Assembly (NCBI RefSeq): GCF_017114985.1
Contig: NZ_JABXKP010000080.1
Span: 50,883 to 114,882 of the forward strand
DNA from: Nostoc sp. JL33
GTDB lineage: Bacteria > Cyanobacteriota > Cyanobacteriia > Cyanobacteriales > Nostocaceae
DNA length: 64,000 nucleotides
Direction: 5' to 3'
Below the pieces are notes generated by a model that saw only the letters and a program-made list of their open reading frames with translations, was not told the origin of the DNA and ran no database searches. The translations under genes were made by a program, and so were the position numbers. Position 1 is the stretch's first letter. Each line of letters starts with the position of its first letter. Below, piece by piece: positions 1 through 8,494 of the stretch.

Positions 1-321
1 TCCGTAAACTTGTTTCGCTCCAGCTTGCAAGAGACAATCAGTAAAACCACCAGTAGAAATCCCACCATCTAAACAAATGCGCTCTGCTACGGGAATGGCA
101 AATACTGATAAAGCTTTGGAGAGTTTTTCACCGCCTCTAGAAACAAAAGGCGATCGCACTTTAATATTTATTTGGGCTGAAATATCAACTTCTGTACCAG
201 GTTTATCAACTAACTGCTGATTAACAGTAACTTCCCCCGCCTGAATTAGCCGTTGTGCCAAGGCGCGAGAAGAACATAAATTTAACTCTACTAATAATGT
301 ATCGAGTCGCTGTTTAGCCAA
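1..321 (-). CDS. tlyA: TlyA-family rRNA methyltransferase, N-terminal part (runs off window)
   Basis: Reading the minus strand from 321 gives an N-terminus beginning AKQRLDTLLVELNL, followed by SSRALAQRLIQAGEV and a VSRGGEKLSKAL segment. That is the S4 RNA-binding domain and the start of the Rossmann methylase domain of the TlyA/hemolysin-A family, which 2'-O-methylates cytidines in rRNA. The next conserved piece, LDGGISTGGFTDCLLQAGA, is the SAM-binding motif. The start must be TTG at 321-319, because the codon just before it in frame is the TAA that ends the upstream DUF29 gene. The two genes therefore abut with no spacer and are probably translationally coupled. The C-terminal half lies beyond position 1. 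Confidence 0.88.
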   Translation of the reverse strand, partial: MAKQRLDTLLVELNLCSSRALAQRLIQAGEVTVNQQLVDKPGTEVDISAQINIKVRSPFVSRGGEKLSKALSVFAIPVAERICLDGGISTGGFTDCLLQAGAKQVYG

Positions 322-756
322 TTAACTAGACTCTCCTGGTAAAATTAAAGCCAAAGCACGATTGATGATTTCTTCTCGCTTAACCAGCTTTTCTAATTCT
401 TCTGGCTCATAACGACCTTCTTCTACTTCTAGGGAAGCTTCATTACTGGCATTTAAATAGGCTTCTGCTAAGATTTCTAACAATTCTTCTGGCGCGAGAT
501 AATAGCCTCCAGCTTTACGCCGCTTATTTTCGCGTTGAATTTCCAGAACCGAATTCCGAATTGAGACTTCCCAAGAGCGAGTCGTGCGATTTTCAGCTTG
601 TTGTTTAATTAGATGCAGCAGCAAAATCACTGCATAGCTACGAATCGTCTTGATTATGTCATTTCGGCTCATTTCTGTTAATTCTTCAACTATAATCAAT
701 GCCCCTTGAACATCGCCTTTAACAAGCAAGTCTTTCAAACTTAATAATTCTTCCAT
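322..756 (-). CDS. DUF29 family protein
   Basis: This 144-residue protein has the features of the DUF29 family common in cyanobacteria: an N-terminal MEELLSLKDLL helix, a central LLLHLIKQQAENRTTRSWEVS segment and an acidic tail with EGRYEPEELEKLV. The function of the family is not established. The frame is open to 780 with TTG and a second ATG, but a GAGG sequence eight bases before the ATG at 756, together with family similarity, favours that start. Its stop abuts the TTG start of the tlyA-like gene, so the two probably form an operon. The protein is charged and predicted soluble. Confidence 0.75.
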   Translation of the reverse strand: MEELLSLKDLLVKGDVQGALIIVEELTEMSRNDIIKTIRSYAVILLLHLIKQQAENRTTRSWEVSIRNSVLEIQRENKRRKAGGYYLAPEELLEILAEAYLNASNEASLEVEEGRYEPEELEKLVKREEIINRALALILPGESS

Positions 757-1233
757 AATCAGCGCCTCAAACATCGGCAACTTCTATTGTGGCTCTATAA
801 GATAAGCTAATGTGTTTCATCTATGAGCGATCGCATTCCTTAGTACAACATTTCATTAATTCATAGCAAATTCTCTGCGTCCCTCCGCGCTTCTCTCTGC
901 GCGACGGCAGTCGCTACAACGGGGAGGCAGTCCGTTGGGCGGCTTTGCCGACTTGAAGGAACTGCCGTGGGAAAATACGCAACGCGCTGCCTCCACTTTG
1001 CGTTTAAATTTCAACCCTCAATTCGCCACGATTTTACGCAAACCTGCACTTAGCCAGTCTAATTCAACTGTCCAGCTTACAATAAACGCTAGAGGAGCTT
1101 TTCTTTGCTAACGGGACTTAAACATTTTTGAGGGATAAACGTTCAGAAAATATACCTTCATAGACTCGCTTGGGAACTTTCTTTGGCGGCGAAAACTTGG
1201 ATAAAGCCCTTGTCAACGCCTGTTAGGGTTCAT
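757..1233. other. Intergenic region with dispersed-repeat debris
   Basis: I see no convincing gene here. The stretch around 880-1010 contains GC-rich interspersed-repeat modules of the kind scattered through this window, including a GTTGGGCGGCTTTGCCGACTTG segment that recurs around 13320 inside a MITE. One HIP1-like octamer part lies near 824. The remainder is low in coding potential on both strands. Confidence 0.5.
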
Positions 1234-1272
1234 AAAAAAGCGATCGCCCCATAAAATCAAAGTGCGATCGCT
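1234..1272 (-). terminator. Rho-independent terminator of apcF built from two HIP1 octamers
   Basis: On the minus strand the arms AGCGATCGC and GCGATCGCT, separated by 16 bases, form a perfect 9-bp stem followed by six T residues. It lies 26 bases past the apcF stop. Each arm is a HIP1 palindrome plus one base, so two copies of the genome's most abundant repeat have been used as the terminator stem. Confidence 0.75.
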
Positions 1273-1297
1273 ATATTTTATACTTATTGTTGAATGA

Positions 1298-1807
1298 CTA
1301 AATATCCTGTTCGCTCAACTCGCGTGTGATGTGATCAAATGGCTCATCCACAAAAGCAGTATTAACCACACCTGCGGCTGTCACTTGTTCCTTAATCAGA
1401 TCCTTGAGAATCTGGATACCGCGAACCGTAGGCCCAATAGGCACTCCTAGAGAATTGTAAGTTTCTCGCAGCCCTTGCAGCACACGCTCATCCAACACAT
1501 TTGTGTTCCCAGCAACCAGCGCATAGGTGGCGTAGCGCAGGTAGTAGTCCATATCCCGCAGACAAGCCGCATAACGACGAGTTGTATAAGCATTTCCACC
1601 AGGACGAATCAATTCTGGCAGTTCTTCAAATAATTTCAAACCAGCTTGCTTGACAAGTGCAGCCGCATTAGAATTTATCGCCGCCGCCGCTTGTACTCTT
1701 GCTGTACCACTGTCAAAGTAAGACTTCAGGCTATCGATCGCATTCCGGTCGAAATACTGGCCAGCTAGATCATAATTCTTAATTAAACTTGTTACCGCAT
1801 CGCGCAT
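1298..1807 (-). CDS. apcF: Allophycocyanin beta-18 subunit (phycobilisome core)
   Basis: The 169-residue product matches ApcF in length and sequence, beginning MRDAVTSLIKNYDLAGQYFD. ApcF is a minor beta-type allophycocyanin in the phycobilisome core, paired with the linker-terminal emitter ApcE, and helps pass energy to photosystem II. The bilin-binding cysteine lies in TTRRYAACLRDMDYYLRYA, and the NAYTT region precedes it as in other beta subunits. The frame is open five codons further upstream, but a GGGAG sequence eight bases before the ATG at 1807 and the family length decide for this start. It is transcribed alone and ends at a strong hairpin, and it is divergent from glnA. Confidence 0.96.
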   Translation of the reverse strand: MRDAVTSLIKNYDLAGQYFDRNAIDSLKSYFDSGTARVQAAAAINSNAAALVKQAGLKLFEELPELIRPGGNAYTTRRYAACLRDMDYYLRYATYALVAGNTNVLDERVLQGLRETYNSLGVPIGPTVRGIQILKDLIKEQVTAAGVVNTAFVDEPFDHITRELSEQDI

Positions 1808-2038
1808 TCCTTCTTCTCCCAATCATTGCTATTTATGGTTTGATATTTATTTGGCTGCACTTATGCACCAGTCAATTACACCAGTAAATTTTTGTGCTAT
1901 TAAAAATAGATTCGGCACAAAAACAATTTATCCACTATCTATGGATTCTATGCCAAAGTTGACCCCTATATGATGAACTTTCCAGTTTTGTAGAGATGAT
2001 CGCTGAAAGGTTAATATAATTTGATAATCCAGACATCT

Positions 2039-2081
2039 GTAACATAGACTACAAAATTCGCCAATGTCTAGTATTTAAGAT
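2039..2081 (+). promoter_or_regulatory. NtcA-activated promoter of glnA
   Basis: GTAACATAGACTAC at 2039-2052 is an exact GTA-N8-TAC box for the nitrogen regulator NtcA. TAAGAT at 2076-2081 is a suitable -10 element. The 23-base gap between them is the spacing of class II NtcA-activated promoters, and the box replaces a -35 element. Known NtcA control of cyanobacterial glnA supports the reading. TAGTAT at 2069-2074 could serve a second, constitutive start. Confidence 0.8.
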
Positions 2082-2179
2082 ATTTCAGGTGTGTCACGGC
2101 TTAATTGAGATCAGCAGGGTTAGGATGCTTTGGAAGATTCTGGTTTTATTTTACGGAAATTGGTAGAGAAGGAGTAACA

Positions 2180-3604
2180 ATGACAACACCACAAGAAGTC
2201 TTGAAGAGAATTCAAGATGAAAAAATTCAGCTGATTGATCTCAAATTCATCGATACAGTAGGGACTTGGCAGCACCTCACACTGTACCAAAACCAAATCG
2301 ATGAGACTGCATTCACTGATGGCGTACCTTTTGACGGTTCCAGCATCCGGGGTTGGAAAGCAATCAACGAATCGGACATGACGATGGTACTCGACCCCAA
2401 CACTGCTTGGATCGACCCATTCATGGAAGTCCCAACGCTAAGTATAATTTGTAGCATCAAAGAACCCCGCACAGGCGAATGGTACAATCGTTGCCCACGG
2501 GTTATTGCCCAAAAAGCAGTAGACTACTTAGTTTCCACTGGTCTTGGTGACACAGCCTTCTTTGGCCCGGAAGCTGAGTTCTTTATCTTTGATAGTGCTA
2601 GGTTTGCCCAAACCGCTAACGAAGGCTACTACTTCTTAGACTCCGAAGAAGGTGCTTGGAATTCCGGTAAAGCCGGTACAGATGAAAAACCCAACTTGGG
2701 TTACAAACCACGCTTCAAAGAAGGTTACTTCCCAGTTTCACCAACGGATTCTTTCCAAGATATCCGTACAGAAATGCTGTTGGTAATGGCAAAATTAGGT
2801 GTGCCTATTGAAAAGCATCACCATGAAGTTGCTACTGGTGGTCAGTGCGAACTAGGTTTCCAGTTTGGGAAGTTGATCGAAGCGGCTGACTGGTTGATGA
2901 TTTACAAATATGTCATCAAGAACGTTGCCAAGAAACACGGCAAAACCGTTACCTTCATGCCAAAACCGATTTTTGGCGATAACGGTTCTGGAATGCACTG
3001 TCACCAGTCCATCTGGAAAGATGGCAAACCTCTGTTTGCAGGTGATAAGTATGCTGGTTTGAGTGAAATGGCGTTGTACTACATTGGTGGTCTTCTCAAA
3101 CACGCACCAGCGCTGTTGGCTATTACCAACCCCAGCACCAACTCATACAAGCGCCTAGTGCCTGGTTATGAAGCTCCAGTAAACTTGGCTTATTCCCAAG
3201 GGAACCGTTCTGCTTCTATCCGTATTCCTCTATCTGGCACTAACCCCAAAGCCAAGCGTTTAGAATTCCGTTGTCCAGATGCTACTTCTAACCCCTACTT
3301 GGCATTTGCTGCAATGCTTTGTGCTGGTCTCGATGGCATCAAGAACAAAATCCATCCTGGTGAACCCTTAGATAAGAATATCTATGAACTCTCTCCAGAA
3401 GAACTGGCAAAGGTTCCTTCAACTCCAGGTTCTTTAGAACTGGCGTTGCAAGCACTGGAAAAAGATCACGCCTTCTTGACAGAATCAGGCGTATTCACGG
3501 AAGACTTTATCGAAAATTGGATTGATTACAAGCTAGGTAACGAAGTCAAACAGTTGCAGCTACGTCCTCATCCTTACGAGTTTTACCTCTACTACGATGC
3601 TTAA
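2180..3604 (+). CDS. glnA: Type I glutamine synthetase
   Basis: This 474-residue protein is glutamine synthetase, which joins ammonium to glutamate using ATP and is the main nitrogen-assimilation step. Visible motifs are the beta-grasp segment DGSSIRGW near residue 60, the metal-binding FFGPEAEFFIFD, the ATP-site region GSGMHCHQSIW and the substrate loop NRSASIRIP. The NIYELSPEE stretch corresponds to the enteric adenylylation loop, although cyanobacterial enzymes are instead controlled by small inactivating factors. The frame is open from a TTG at 2105, but AAGGAG at 2169-2174 and the family N-terminus MTTPQEVLKRIQ fix the start at 2180. It has its own promoter and terminator and is followed convergently by gifA. 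Confidence 0.98.
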   Translation: MTTPQEVLKRIQDEKIQLIDLKFIDTVGTWQHLTLYQNQIDETAFTDGVPFDGSSIRGWKAINESDMTMVLDPNTAWIDPFMEVPTLSIICSIKEPRTGEWYNRCPRVIAQKAVDYLVSTGLGDTAFFGPEAEFFIFDSARFAQTANEGYYFLDSEEGAWNSGKAGTDEKPNLGYKPRFKEGYFPVSPTDSFQDIRTEMLLVMAKLGVPIEKHHHEVATGGQCELGFQFGKLIEAADWLMIYKYVIKNVAKKHGKTVTFMPKPIFGDNGSGMHCHQSIWKDGKPLFAGDKYAGLSEMALYYIGGLLKHAPALLAITNPSTNSYKRLVPGYEAPVNLAYSQGNRSASIRIPLSGTNPKAKRLEFRCPDATSNPYLAFAAMLCAGLDGIKNKIHPGEPLDKNIYELSPEELAKVPSTPGSLELALQALEKDHAFLTESGVFTEDFIENWIDYKLGNEVKQLQLRPHPYEFYLYYDA

Positions 3605-3638
3605 TTAAGTATCGTATCTATCTAAATATATAAGTTTT

Positions 3639-3669
3639 GCCACCCTAAAGTAGAGGGTGGCTTTTTTTT
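3639..3669 (+). terminator. Rho-independent terminator of glnA
   Basis: GCCACCCT at 3639-3646 pairs perfectly with AGGGTGGC at 3654-3661 across a 7-base loop and is followed by eight T residues. It lies 35 bases beyond the glnA stop. Confidence 0.92.
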
Positions 3670-3725
3670 GCAGAGTTCTCAGTTGAGATATTCACTCCAA
3701 AAATCAACCTTAAAACTATTGAAAC

Positions 3726-3926
3726 TTAGCTCATCGAAGCATGACTAGACCCATAAATCATCCGAGCGCTAGCATCTACCTTCCCTTGAATCGGGTTCCA
3801 ATAGTAGGATGCTTCTTCAGGAAGACCAAGTTCTTGTGCAGCACGCATCAGCATTGATTGTTGACGATTCTTGACTTGCTGATGTTCACGTACCATTAAC
3901 GCACGAGATTTATCTGCGATAGACAT
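3726..3926 (-). CDS. gifA: Glutamine synthetase inactivating factor IF7
   Basis: The 66-residue basic protein (MSIADKSRALMVREHQQVKN at the N-terminus, then MRAAQELGLPEEASYYWNP) has the length and sequence character of IF7. IF7 binds glutamine synthetase directly and inactivates it when nitrogen is plentiful, with arginine residues as contacts. It lies beside glnA, as I recall for Anabaena. Two ATG codons are possible; GAGAGGA lies eight bases from the ATG at 3926 and only two from the upstream one, so 3926 is preferred. It is convergent with glnA and carries its own NtcA box positioned for repression. Confidence 0.9.
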   Translation of the reverse strand: MSIADKSRALMVREHQQVKNRQQSMLMRAAQELGLPEEASYYWNPIQGKVDASARMIYGSSHASMS

Positions 3927-3980
3927 AACCATAGTCCTCTCTATTCTGTGAATATATAGTTTTTAGTTTCTTACAAGACT

Positions 3981-4011
3981 AATATAGCAAAAATTCTGTA
4001 ACATAAGCTAC
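3981..4011 (-). promoter_or_regulatory. NtcA-repressed promoter of gifA
   Basis: On the minus strand, GTAGCTTATGTTAC (4011-3998) is an exact GTA-N8-TAC NtcA box. TATATT (3986-3981) is a good -10 element only 11 bases downstream. The box therefore covers the -35 position, where bound NtcA should block RNA polymerase. This is opposite to its geometry at glnA and fits the known NtcA repression of gif genes. Confidence 0.75.
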
Positions 4012-4284
4012 TTTTTACAAAAATTTATATTTGCTTTTGCTGACAATATGAACTATTTGTTTCCCAAAAGCCGGAAAAATCTCTTTAATCCACCTCTGCC
4101 TTGAAGAAATACACCTCTCTCAAGACTGAACATTTATTCGTTACTTTTATTTACACTTGAGTTGAAAGTGATTAATTTTTGTAACTTATACTCATTTTTC
4201 AGTGACGCGGCACAGATACAGCAGTTGCAAAAAACTAAGTTACGAGCGAAATACAGATTTAGTTTACAAAAATTTACATAATTT

Positions 4285-5184
4285 ATGACAGTTACCTACC
4301 CACGTAAATTTCAGAATGTTTTGGGTGCTAGAGATATATTGAAGCGGGTGGTATGCGATCGCGAAATCCATCTAATTACCCTCAACCGCTACCGTTATAG
4401 TGAACAACGCAGTTGCAAAGACCTGACTGAGGTAATTGAACAACTGAATGGGCAACCACCGGAACTGGTGCGGGATTTGTCTCATCACATCTCGGATGAA
4501 GCTCGTCATGCCATGTGGCTAACTGACTTGTTGATTGATTTGGGAAGCGATATAGGAACTCCTCCAGGAACTTCCTATATCGATGAATTTGATCGGCTGC
4601 TCGACAAAGACACCTATGACCCAAAACACAACCGAGACGACAGTATAATTGCTGGTTTAGCAGCAATTAACATTACTGAAAAGCGGGGTTGTGAGTATTT
4701 CTCTGCCCACATTCACGCCCTCAAACAAGCGCCACAGACAGAAGAAAACATCAAAATTCGGGAAACGATTGAAAAAATTCTCCCAGAGGAAGTGGGACAC
4801 GTCCGGTGGGGTAATCGTTGGCTGGCAGAACTCGCTCGTAAGAGTCCAGAACATCGGCAAAAAGTAGAGCAAGCCAAGCGAAAATATACCGCAATTGAAC
4901 AAGCAGCATTTGAATCGGGAATGGATATTACCTTGGGTGCAGAACTGCGGGGAGTTGCCAACCTGGTGGAAGTGGCAAATACCATGCCGCTTTGGCAACG
5001 TCCCCAGTACCTGATGGAACGCTTACCCCAGACTTTGCTAGCGCCTGAGTTGCAATTTACTAGGATTCAGGTTGCACAAAAGGCTTGGCAGCGCGATCCA
5101 CAGGCGTTTATGGAGAAGTTTGTGCCAATGTTCCTCAACGGCATCCAGGGAAGAGAAATTAACGACAAGAAAACAACAGTGTAA
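4285..5184 (+). CDS. Ferritin-like diiron protein
   Basis: The 299-residue protein is mostly helical and carries paired carboxylate/histidine motifs of the ferritin-like diiron fold: CDREIHLITLNRYR near residue 25, HHISDEARHAMW near 68, TEKRGCEYFSAHI near 134 and LPEEVGHVRWG near 170. DEARH and EEVGH are the expected E-x-x-H metal ligands of two helices. Such proteins act as oxygenases, oxidases or iron-storage subunits; the substrate here cannot be told. There is no signal peptide. The gene stands alone between gifA (divergent) and a repeat-rich spacer, and is followed by a palindromic terminator. Confidence 0.7.
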   Translation: MTVTYPRKFQNVLGARDILKRVVCDREIHLITLNRYRYSEQRSCKDLTEVIEQLNGQPPELVRDLSHHISDEARHAMWLTDLLIDLGSDIGTPPGTSYIDEFDRLLDKDTYDPKHNRDDSIIAGLAAINITEKRGCEYFSAHIHALKQAPQTEENIKIRETIEKILPEEVGHVRWGNRWLAELARKSPEHRQKVEQAKRKYTAIEQAAFESGMDITLGAELRGVANLVEVANTMPLWQRPQYLMERLPQTLLAPELQFTRIQVAQKAWQRDPQAFMEKFVPMFLNGIQGREINDKKTTV

Positions 5185-5190
5185 AAGGGA

Positions 5191-5302
5191 GTGGGCATTG
5201 GGCATTGGGCATTGAGAAGAGGCAGAGGGGCAGTGGGAAGGGTGCAGAGGAGAGGAATTTTCTCCTGCTCCCTCATCCCCCCACTCCCCACTCCCCACTC
5301 CC
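5191..5302. repeat. Short tandem repeats (GGGCATT and CCCCACT heptamers)
   Basis: Three tandem GGGCATT units occur at 5193-5214, and tandem CCCCACT units at about 5277-5302. These are the short tandemly repeated repetitive sequences typical of heterocystous cyanobacteria. The second motif is the complement of the GGGGAGT repeat found inside mutS at 47505-47579. Confidence 0.8.
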
Positions 5303-5331
5303 TTTTCTTCATGTAAAATTCATCTAAAAAG

Positions 5332-5360
5332 GCCAGATGCAAAATTTTGCATCTGGCTTT
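5332..5360 (+). terminator. Perfect palindrome, probable terminator of the ferritin-like gene
   Basis: A 26-base perfect palindrome at 5332-5357 (arms GCCAGATGCAAAA and its complement) is followed by TTT. The T-run is short, so termination strength is uncertain. Confidence 0.55.
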
Positions 5361-5916
5361 GGCTGTAGAATAATTAAAATGACTAAGATGATCTAGCAGA
5401 TCCTTCTTAATATTTATGCTTCGGCAAAGGACGCTAAACAGGTGTCGGAGCGAAAATCAATTAGTTGCTGATGTAGATAACCAGCTACTGAATGTATGAG
5501 AAAAAAACCTATTGGGAAATAAAGTTAAGTTGCCTGAAGACTGTTTCCTCAACAAGCAAAATGTCTGAATTAGATGTGCTTTAGATTAACTGATAGCCTA
5601 AGTAACATCAATTTATAGAGCAGTTGAGGATTGAGACGCAGAGTTTCCCACCGAATATGAGCAACAATTGTGTAGCTTTTGAGGAGTTGGTAATGCTATT
5701 GATCAAGGCACTTAATTTGATTTGCGTTTTGATCACCAGGATTGACACTAACTATATATACAAAGCTTGCAGTTGAAAAACTAAGCGATCGCTGAAGGTT
5801 TTCGTGTGTCAACTATATGTATCTCTGCCAGAAAAGCTGTGTAAAAGATGGTAGCACAACAGCCGTTTTTCTGGTACTTTGGTTCCTTTGGCAAAGGAGG
5901 CATTACCCTACGCTTG
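5361..5916. other. Intergenic region, no gene seen
   Basis: No frame with coding character is visible. One HIP1 octamer lies near 5785. A small hairpin, TCCTTT-gcc-AAAGGA on the minus strand near 5885-5900, lies just beyond patX but lacks a T-run. ORFs at 5781-5999 (minus) and 5848-6033 (plus) overlap patX in other frames and are not supported. Confidence 0.5.
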
Positions 5917-6141
5917 TTAAAGGACACCATAGATATTTCCGGATTTTTGGGTGATTTCTCGGCGCCCACTACCGCGATGACGTGGCGCATCATCTGCATT
6001 TTGTTCAGATGCCGCCGAGAGCCACTGTTTTGAAGCAGGCGTGGAAATCAGCCCATAGGATAAGTTATTCATTGCTTGGCAGTTATAAGCTAAGGGGCCG
6101 AACACCAGACTCGATACTAAAAGTGAAATGGCAGCACGCAT
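5917..6141 (-). CDS. patX: PatX-like RGSGR pre-peptide (heterocyst patterning)
   Basis: The 74-residue product starts with a hydrophobic signal-like segment (MRAAISLLVSSLVFGPLAY, followed by NCQA) and carries HRGSGR at residues 55-60. RGSGR is the pentapeptide shared by PatS, HetN and PatX, which binds HetR and stops neighbouring cells from becoming heterocysts. A short secreted protein with HRGSGR near its C-terminus is the definition of PatX. Fourteen residues (REITQKSGNIYGVL) follow the pentapeptide. A TCCGGA promoter motif lies upstream, as expected for genes switched on in developing heterocysts. The neighbourhood (glnA, gifA) also agrees with my memory of the Anabaena patX locus. The codons for HRGSGR were checked directly on the minus strand. 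Confidence 0.88.
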   Translation of the reverse strand: MRAAISLLVSSLVFGPLAYNCQAMNNLSYGLISTPASKQWLSAASEQNADDAPRHRGSGRREITQKSGNIYGVL

Positions 6142-6177
6142 AGAAGGTGTCTATTTTGAAACTCTCCACTTCACTGA

Positions 6178-6204
6178 TACTTAGCTTTTTGATGAATATC
6201 CGGA
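6178..6204 (-). promoter_or_regulatory. DIF-type heterocyst promoter of patX
   Basis: On the minus strand, TCCGGA (6204-6199) is followed after 15 bases by TAAGTA (6183-6178), giving a start about 30 bases before the patX ATG. TCCGGA at the -35 position is the motif reported for promoters induced during heterocyst differentiation and upstream of patX genes. The site lies in the spacer just after the preceding FAD oxidoreductase gene, so patX has its own promoter. Confidence 0.75.
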
Positions 6205-6248
6205 CAAATGATCAAAAAGTATTCTGTTTTACTGAAAATAAACTCTTC

Positions 6249-8060
6249 TTATCCTTCGTTTAAATGTTCGACTAATAACCAATTAGCAAAGTGATTCTGA
6301 CGACCCCAGAATGTGACTAATTGTTCGTGGGGATAAGCGCGTAATTGCTCGTCGATATGCGATCGCAAAGTCACAAGCTGCCAATTTTGCCCTTGATATG
6401 CGGCTGGTGCTGTGACAGTGAATCTGTATTCCTGCTGTGACAAGCGGTAGAAAATGCCTTTGAAACAGTTATTTTCCCGAATTAATCCCTTGCCAAAAGC
6501 AGAGTCAGGGTACTCATTCGCTGATGGGCAAGGGCAATCGCCACTAACTGGATAGGCTTGTGGGTTATTTAAGTAATACAGTTGCCAGTCCAGCCAATCC
6601 GAATGATTGGGTGGAAGATTAAATAAAGGAATAATTGCTGCTTTTGAGCGATTGTCTTGCAATAAAGCCGTTTGTAGCGCCCTAACAGGTAAATCCCTCG
6701 GCTGGCAGTTTAACTCAACACATATCGCTGCTGCCATCCCTGCTGCTTGACCAATGCCCATAACCACAGGTTGTAATCTGGTGGCCCCATTGGCAATGTG
6801 AGAGACAGAAATATTCTTTTCACAGACTAAGAAACCATCTGTTGTAGCTGGAATTAGGCAACTGTAGGGAATTGTAAAGGGAGTCCCAGTCCAACGTCCT
6901 CCCCAACGGATAGATTTAGGTTGCAGTGGGAATTGAACACCAGGATAATGATGGTCATTGGCGTAGTTACCAACTGCGATCGCTTCGCAAACGCCAAGGG
7001 CGAACGCATCATTAAATATAGATGCAACTCTACCTGCGGCGATCGGCAAAATATCCTGTTCTCGGACAGTAGTTAGCCCTACTAAGCGGCGGCTTTCCCG
7101 GTAATAGGGATGGAGTGCAAAAGCTGTAGGGGTGTGAGGAAATACTTTTTTTGCTAAACCATAGCGACGACCAAGCTGTTTTTGGATAAAATGGGCAAAA
7201 TTTTGGCTGTGCCAGCGAGATTCTTGGATGAATTCACCTCTGGATACATCTGATATCAACCGCTCTACTCCTTGGCCGTAGTCATTACCACAGATTGGCC
7301 AATTAATCATAAATAGACCCCCAGGCAAGCGTCCGTAATTCAAAAATGTCTCTGTTCCATAGCCATACATAGCACCTGTAAACTGGGATGGATTATAGTT
7401 AGGGGCAGGTGGAATTTCTGGAGCCGCAGCTACGCCCGTCGTAGACATCGCTTCACCAAAGTCTTGCATAATCACTACATAAGTGGGCGCTTGCACCGGA
7501 TATCTCTTGGTGAAAGAGTTAAAAGCTACTGGGGCGCTGGGTTCTCCCCACTCAGATTGCAATTCCCAGCCCCATCGGTAAGGTATCTCAGCTAAAGCCA
7601 ATAAATCTCCCAATTCTGTGCCGTCGAGAATAATTTTGGCTGTGACAGCAAAATCAGCAAAGCGCACACCAGTAATAGAATCACCCTGTCGGAATACATC
7701 TATTGGCACTTGTCCAGAAATCCAGTGCAGATTTGGTAATTCTTGCACCCAATCTGCAAATATCTGCGCCCCAATCCGAGGATCGTAACTAAAAAAGCTT
7801 ACCCAGCTGTTGTCTAATCCTCCGGGCTGTCGTTGTCGCAATTCCTGCAAAAACGCACCCCATAACCCAGTTTGAAAGGCTTCTAATTCGTTGCCATCGG
7901 GTGCGGATACTCCAGCCGAAGTTAGCATTCCCCCCAACCAAGGAAATTCACTCACCAGAATCGTTTTGGCTCCCCGTCGCGCCGCTTGGATAGCAGCCGC
8001 AGTCCCTCCGGTTCCCCCACCGACAACTAAGACATCAGCTGTGTATGTCTGATTAACCAT
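6249..8060 (-). CDS. FAD-dependent oxidoreductase (FAD_oxidored family)
   Basis: The 603-residue protein opens with a dinucleotide-binding fold: VLVVGGGTGGTAAAIQAARRG at residues 10-30, then WLGGMLTSAGVSAPDGNE. A second conserved stretch near residue 430, IANGATRLQPVVMGIGQAAG, closes the FAD site. This pattern is that of the FAD_oxidored family, which includes uncharacterised flavoprotein dehydrogenases. No covalent-FAD or membrane motif is obvious, and the substrate is unknown. The ATG at 8060 gives the Rossmann motif at the right distance. The gene is followed on the same strand by patX, which has a separate promoter. Confidence 0.85.
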   Translation of the reverse strand: MVNQTYTADVLVVGGGTGGTAAAIQAARRGAKTILVSEFPWLGGMLTSAGVSAPDGNELEAFQTGLWGAFLQELRQRQPGGLDNSWVSFFSYDPRIGAQIFADWVQELPNLHWISGQVPIDVFRQGDSITGVRFADFAVTAKIILDGTELGDLLALAEIPYRWGWELQSEWGEPSAPVAFNSFTKRYPVQAPTYVVIMQDFGEAMSTTGVAAAPEIPPAPNYNPSQFTGAMYGYGTETFLNYGRLPGGLFMINWPICGNDYGQGVERLISDVSRGEFIQESRWHSQNFAHFIQKQLGRRYGLAKKVFPHTPTAFALHPYYRESRRLVGLTTVREQDILPIAAGRVASIFNDAFALGVCEAIAVGNYANDHHYPGVQFPLQPKSIRWGGRWTGTPFTIPYSCLIPATTDGFLVCEKNISVSHIANGATRLQPVVMGIGQAAGMAAAICVELNCQPRDLPVRALQTALLQDNRSKAAIIPLFNLPPNHSDWLDWQLYYLNNPQAYPVSGDCPCPSANEYPDSAFGKGLIRENNCFKGIFYRLSQQEYRFTVTAPAAYQGQNWQLVTLRSHIDEQLRAYPHEQLVTFWGRQNHFANWLLVEHLNEG

Positions 8061-8494
8061 TGCTTAACCTCACTGGAGTTTTGACATATTCTCCCCAGAT
8101 AGCTTGGCATCAAACAAGATAAATTTTTTTATCTAGATATATATACCGCTTTTGTAAAAATGAGACAATTTTAATTTTTGTACTCAGCTAGCAGAAAGAT
8201 TTTAGCAAAGTTGTTATTTTTAATTTATGCTCGAAAAATACATATCGAATCCTTTAAGAGCAAGACTTACAAATAATTTTATTCTGGCTGGATATGCATA
8301 GGATTTAGGATTACATCTAAGAATAGCTTGATATTTTTAGCCAGACTCATGAGAACTTGATATTAAACGGTCATGAAGAAATACAACTTGTATATACAGC
8401 TAAAGATAGAGGTTGTTCCTATGTTTTGTATTTAAACTTAATATAAATAGTAAATTTTTATGTATTACTAGTATTAAGTAATAATCAAAATATT
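8061..8494. other. AT-rich divergent spacer
   Basis: The region separates the divergent FAD oxidoreductase and the 8495-9442 gene. It is AT-rich with no open frame of note and must hold both promoters, but I could not single out a convincing -35/-10 pair. Confidence 0.45.

Noticed and set aside
2227..3103. Minus-strand ORFs inside glnA
   Set aside because: They are antisense to a full-length, strongly conserved glnA and show no protein-like composition.
4382..5342. Minus-strand ORFs over the ferritin-like gene and its downstream repeats
   Set aside because: Antisense shadows and repeat-derived sequence (runs of Pro, Ser and His).
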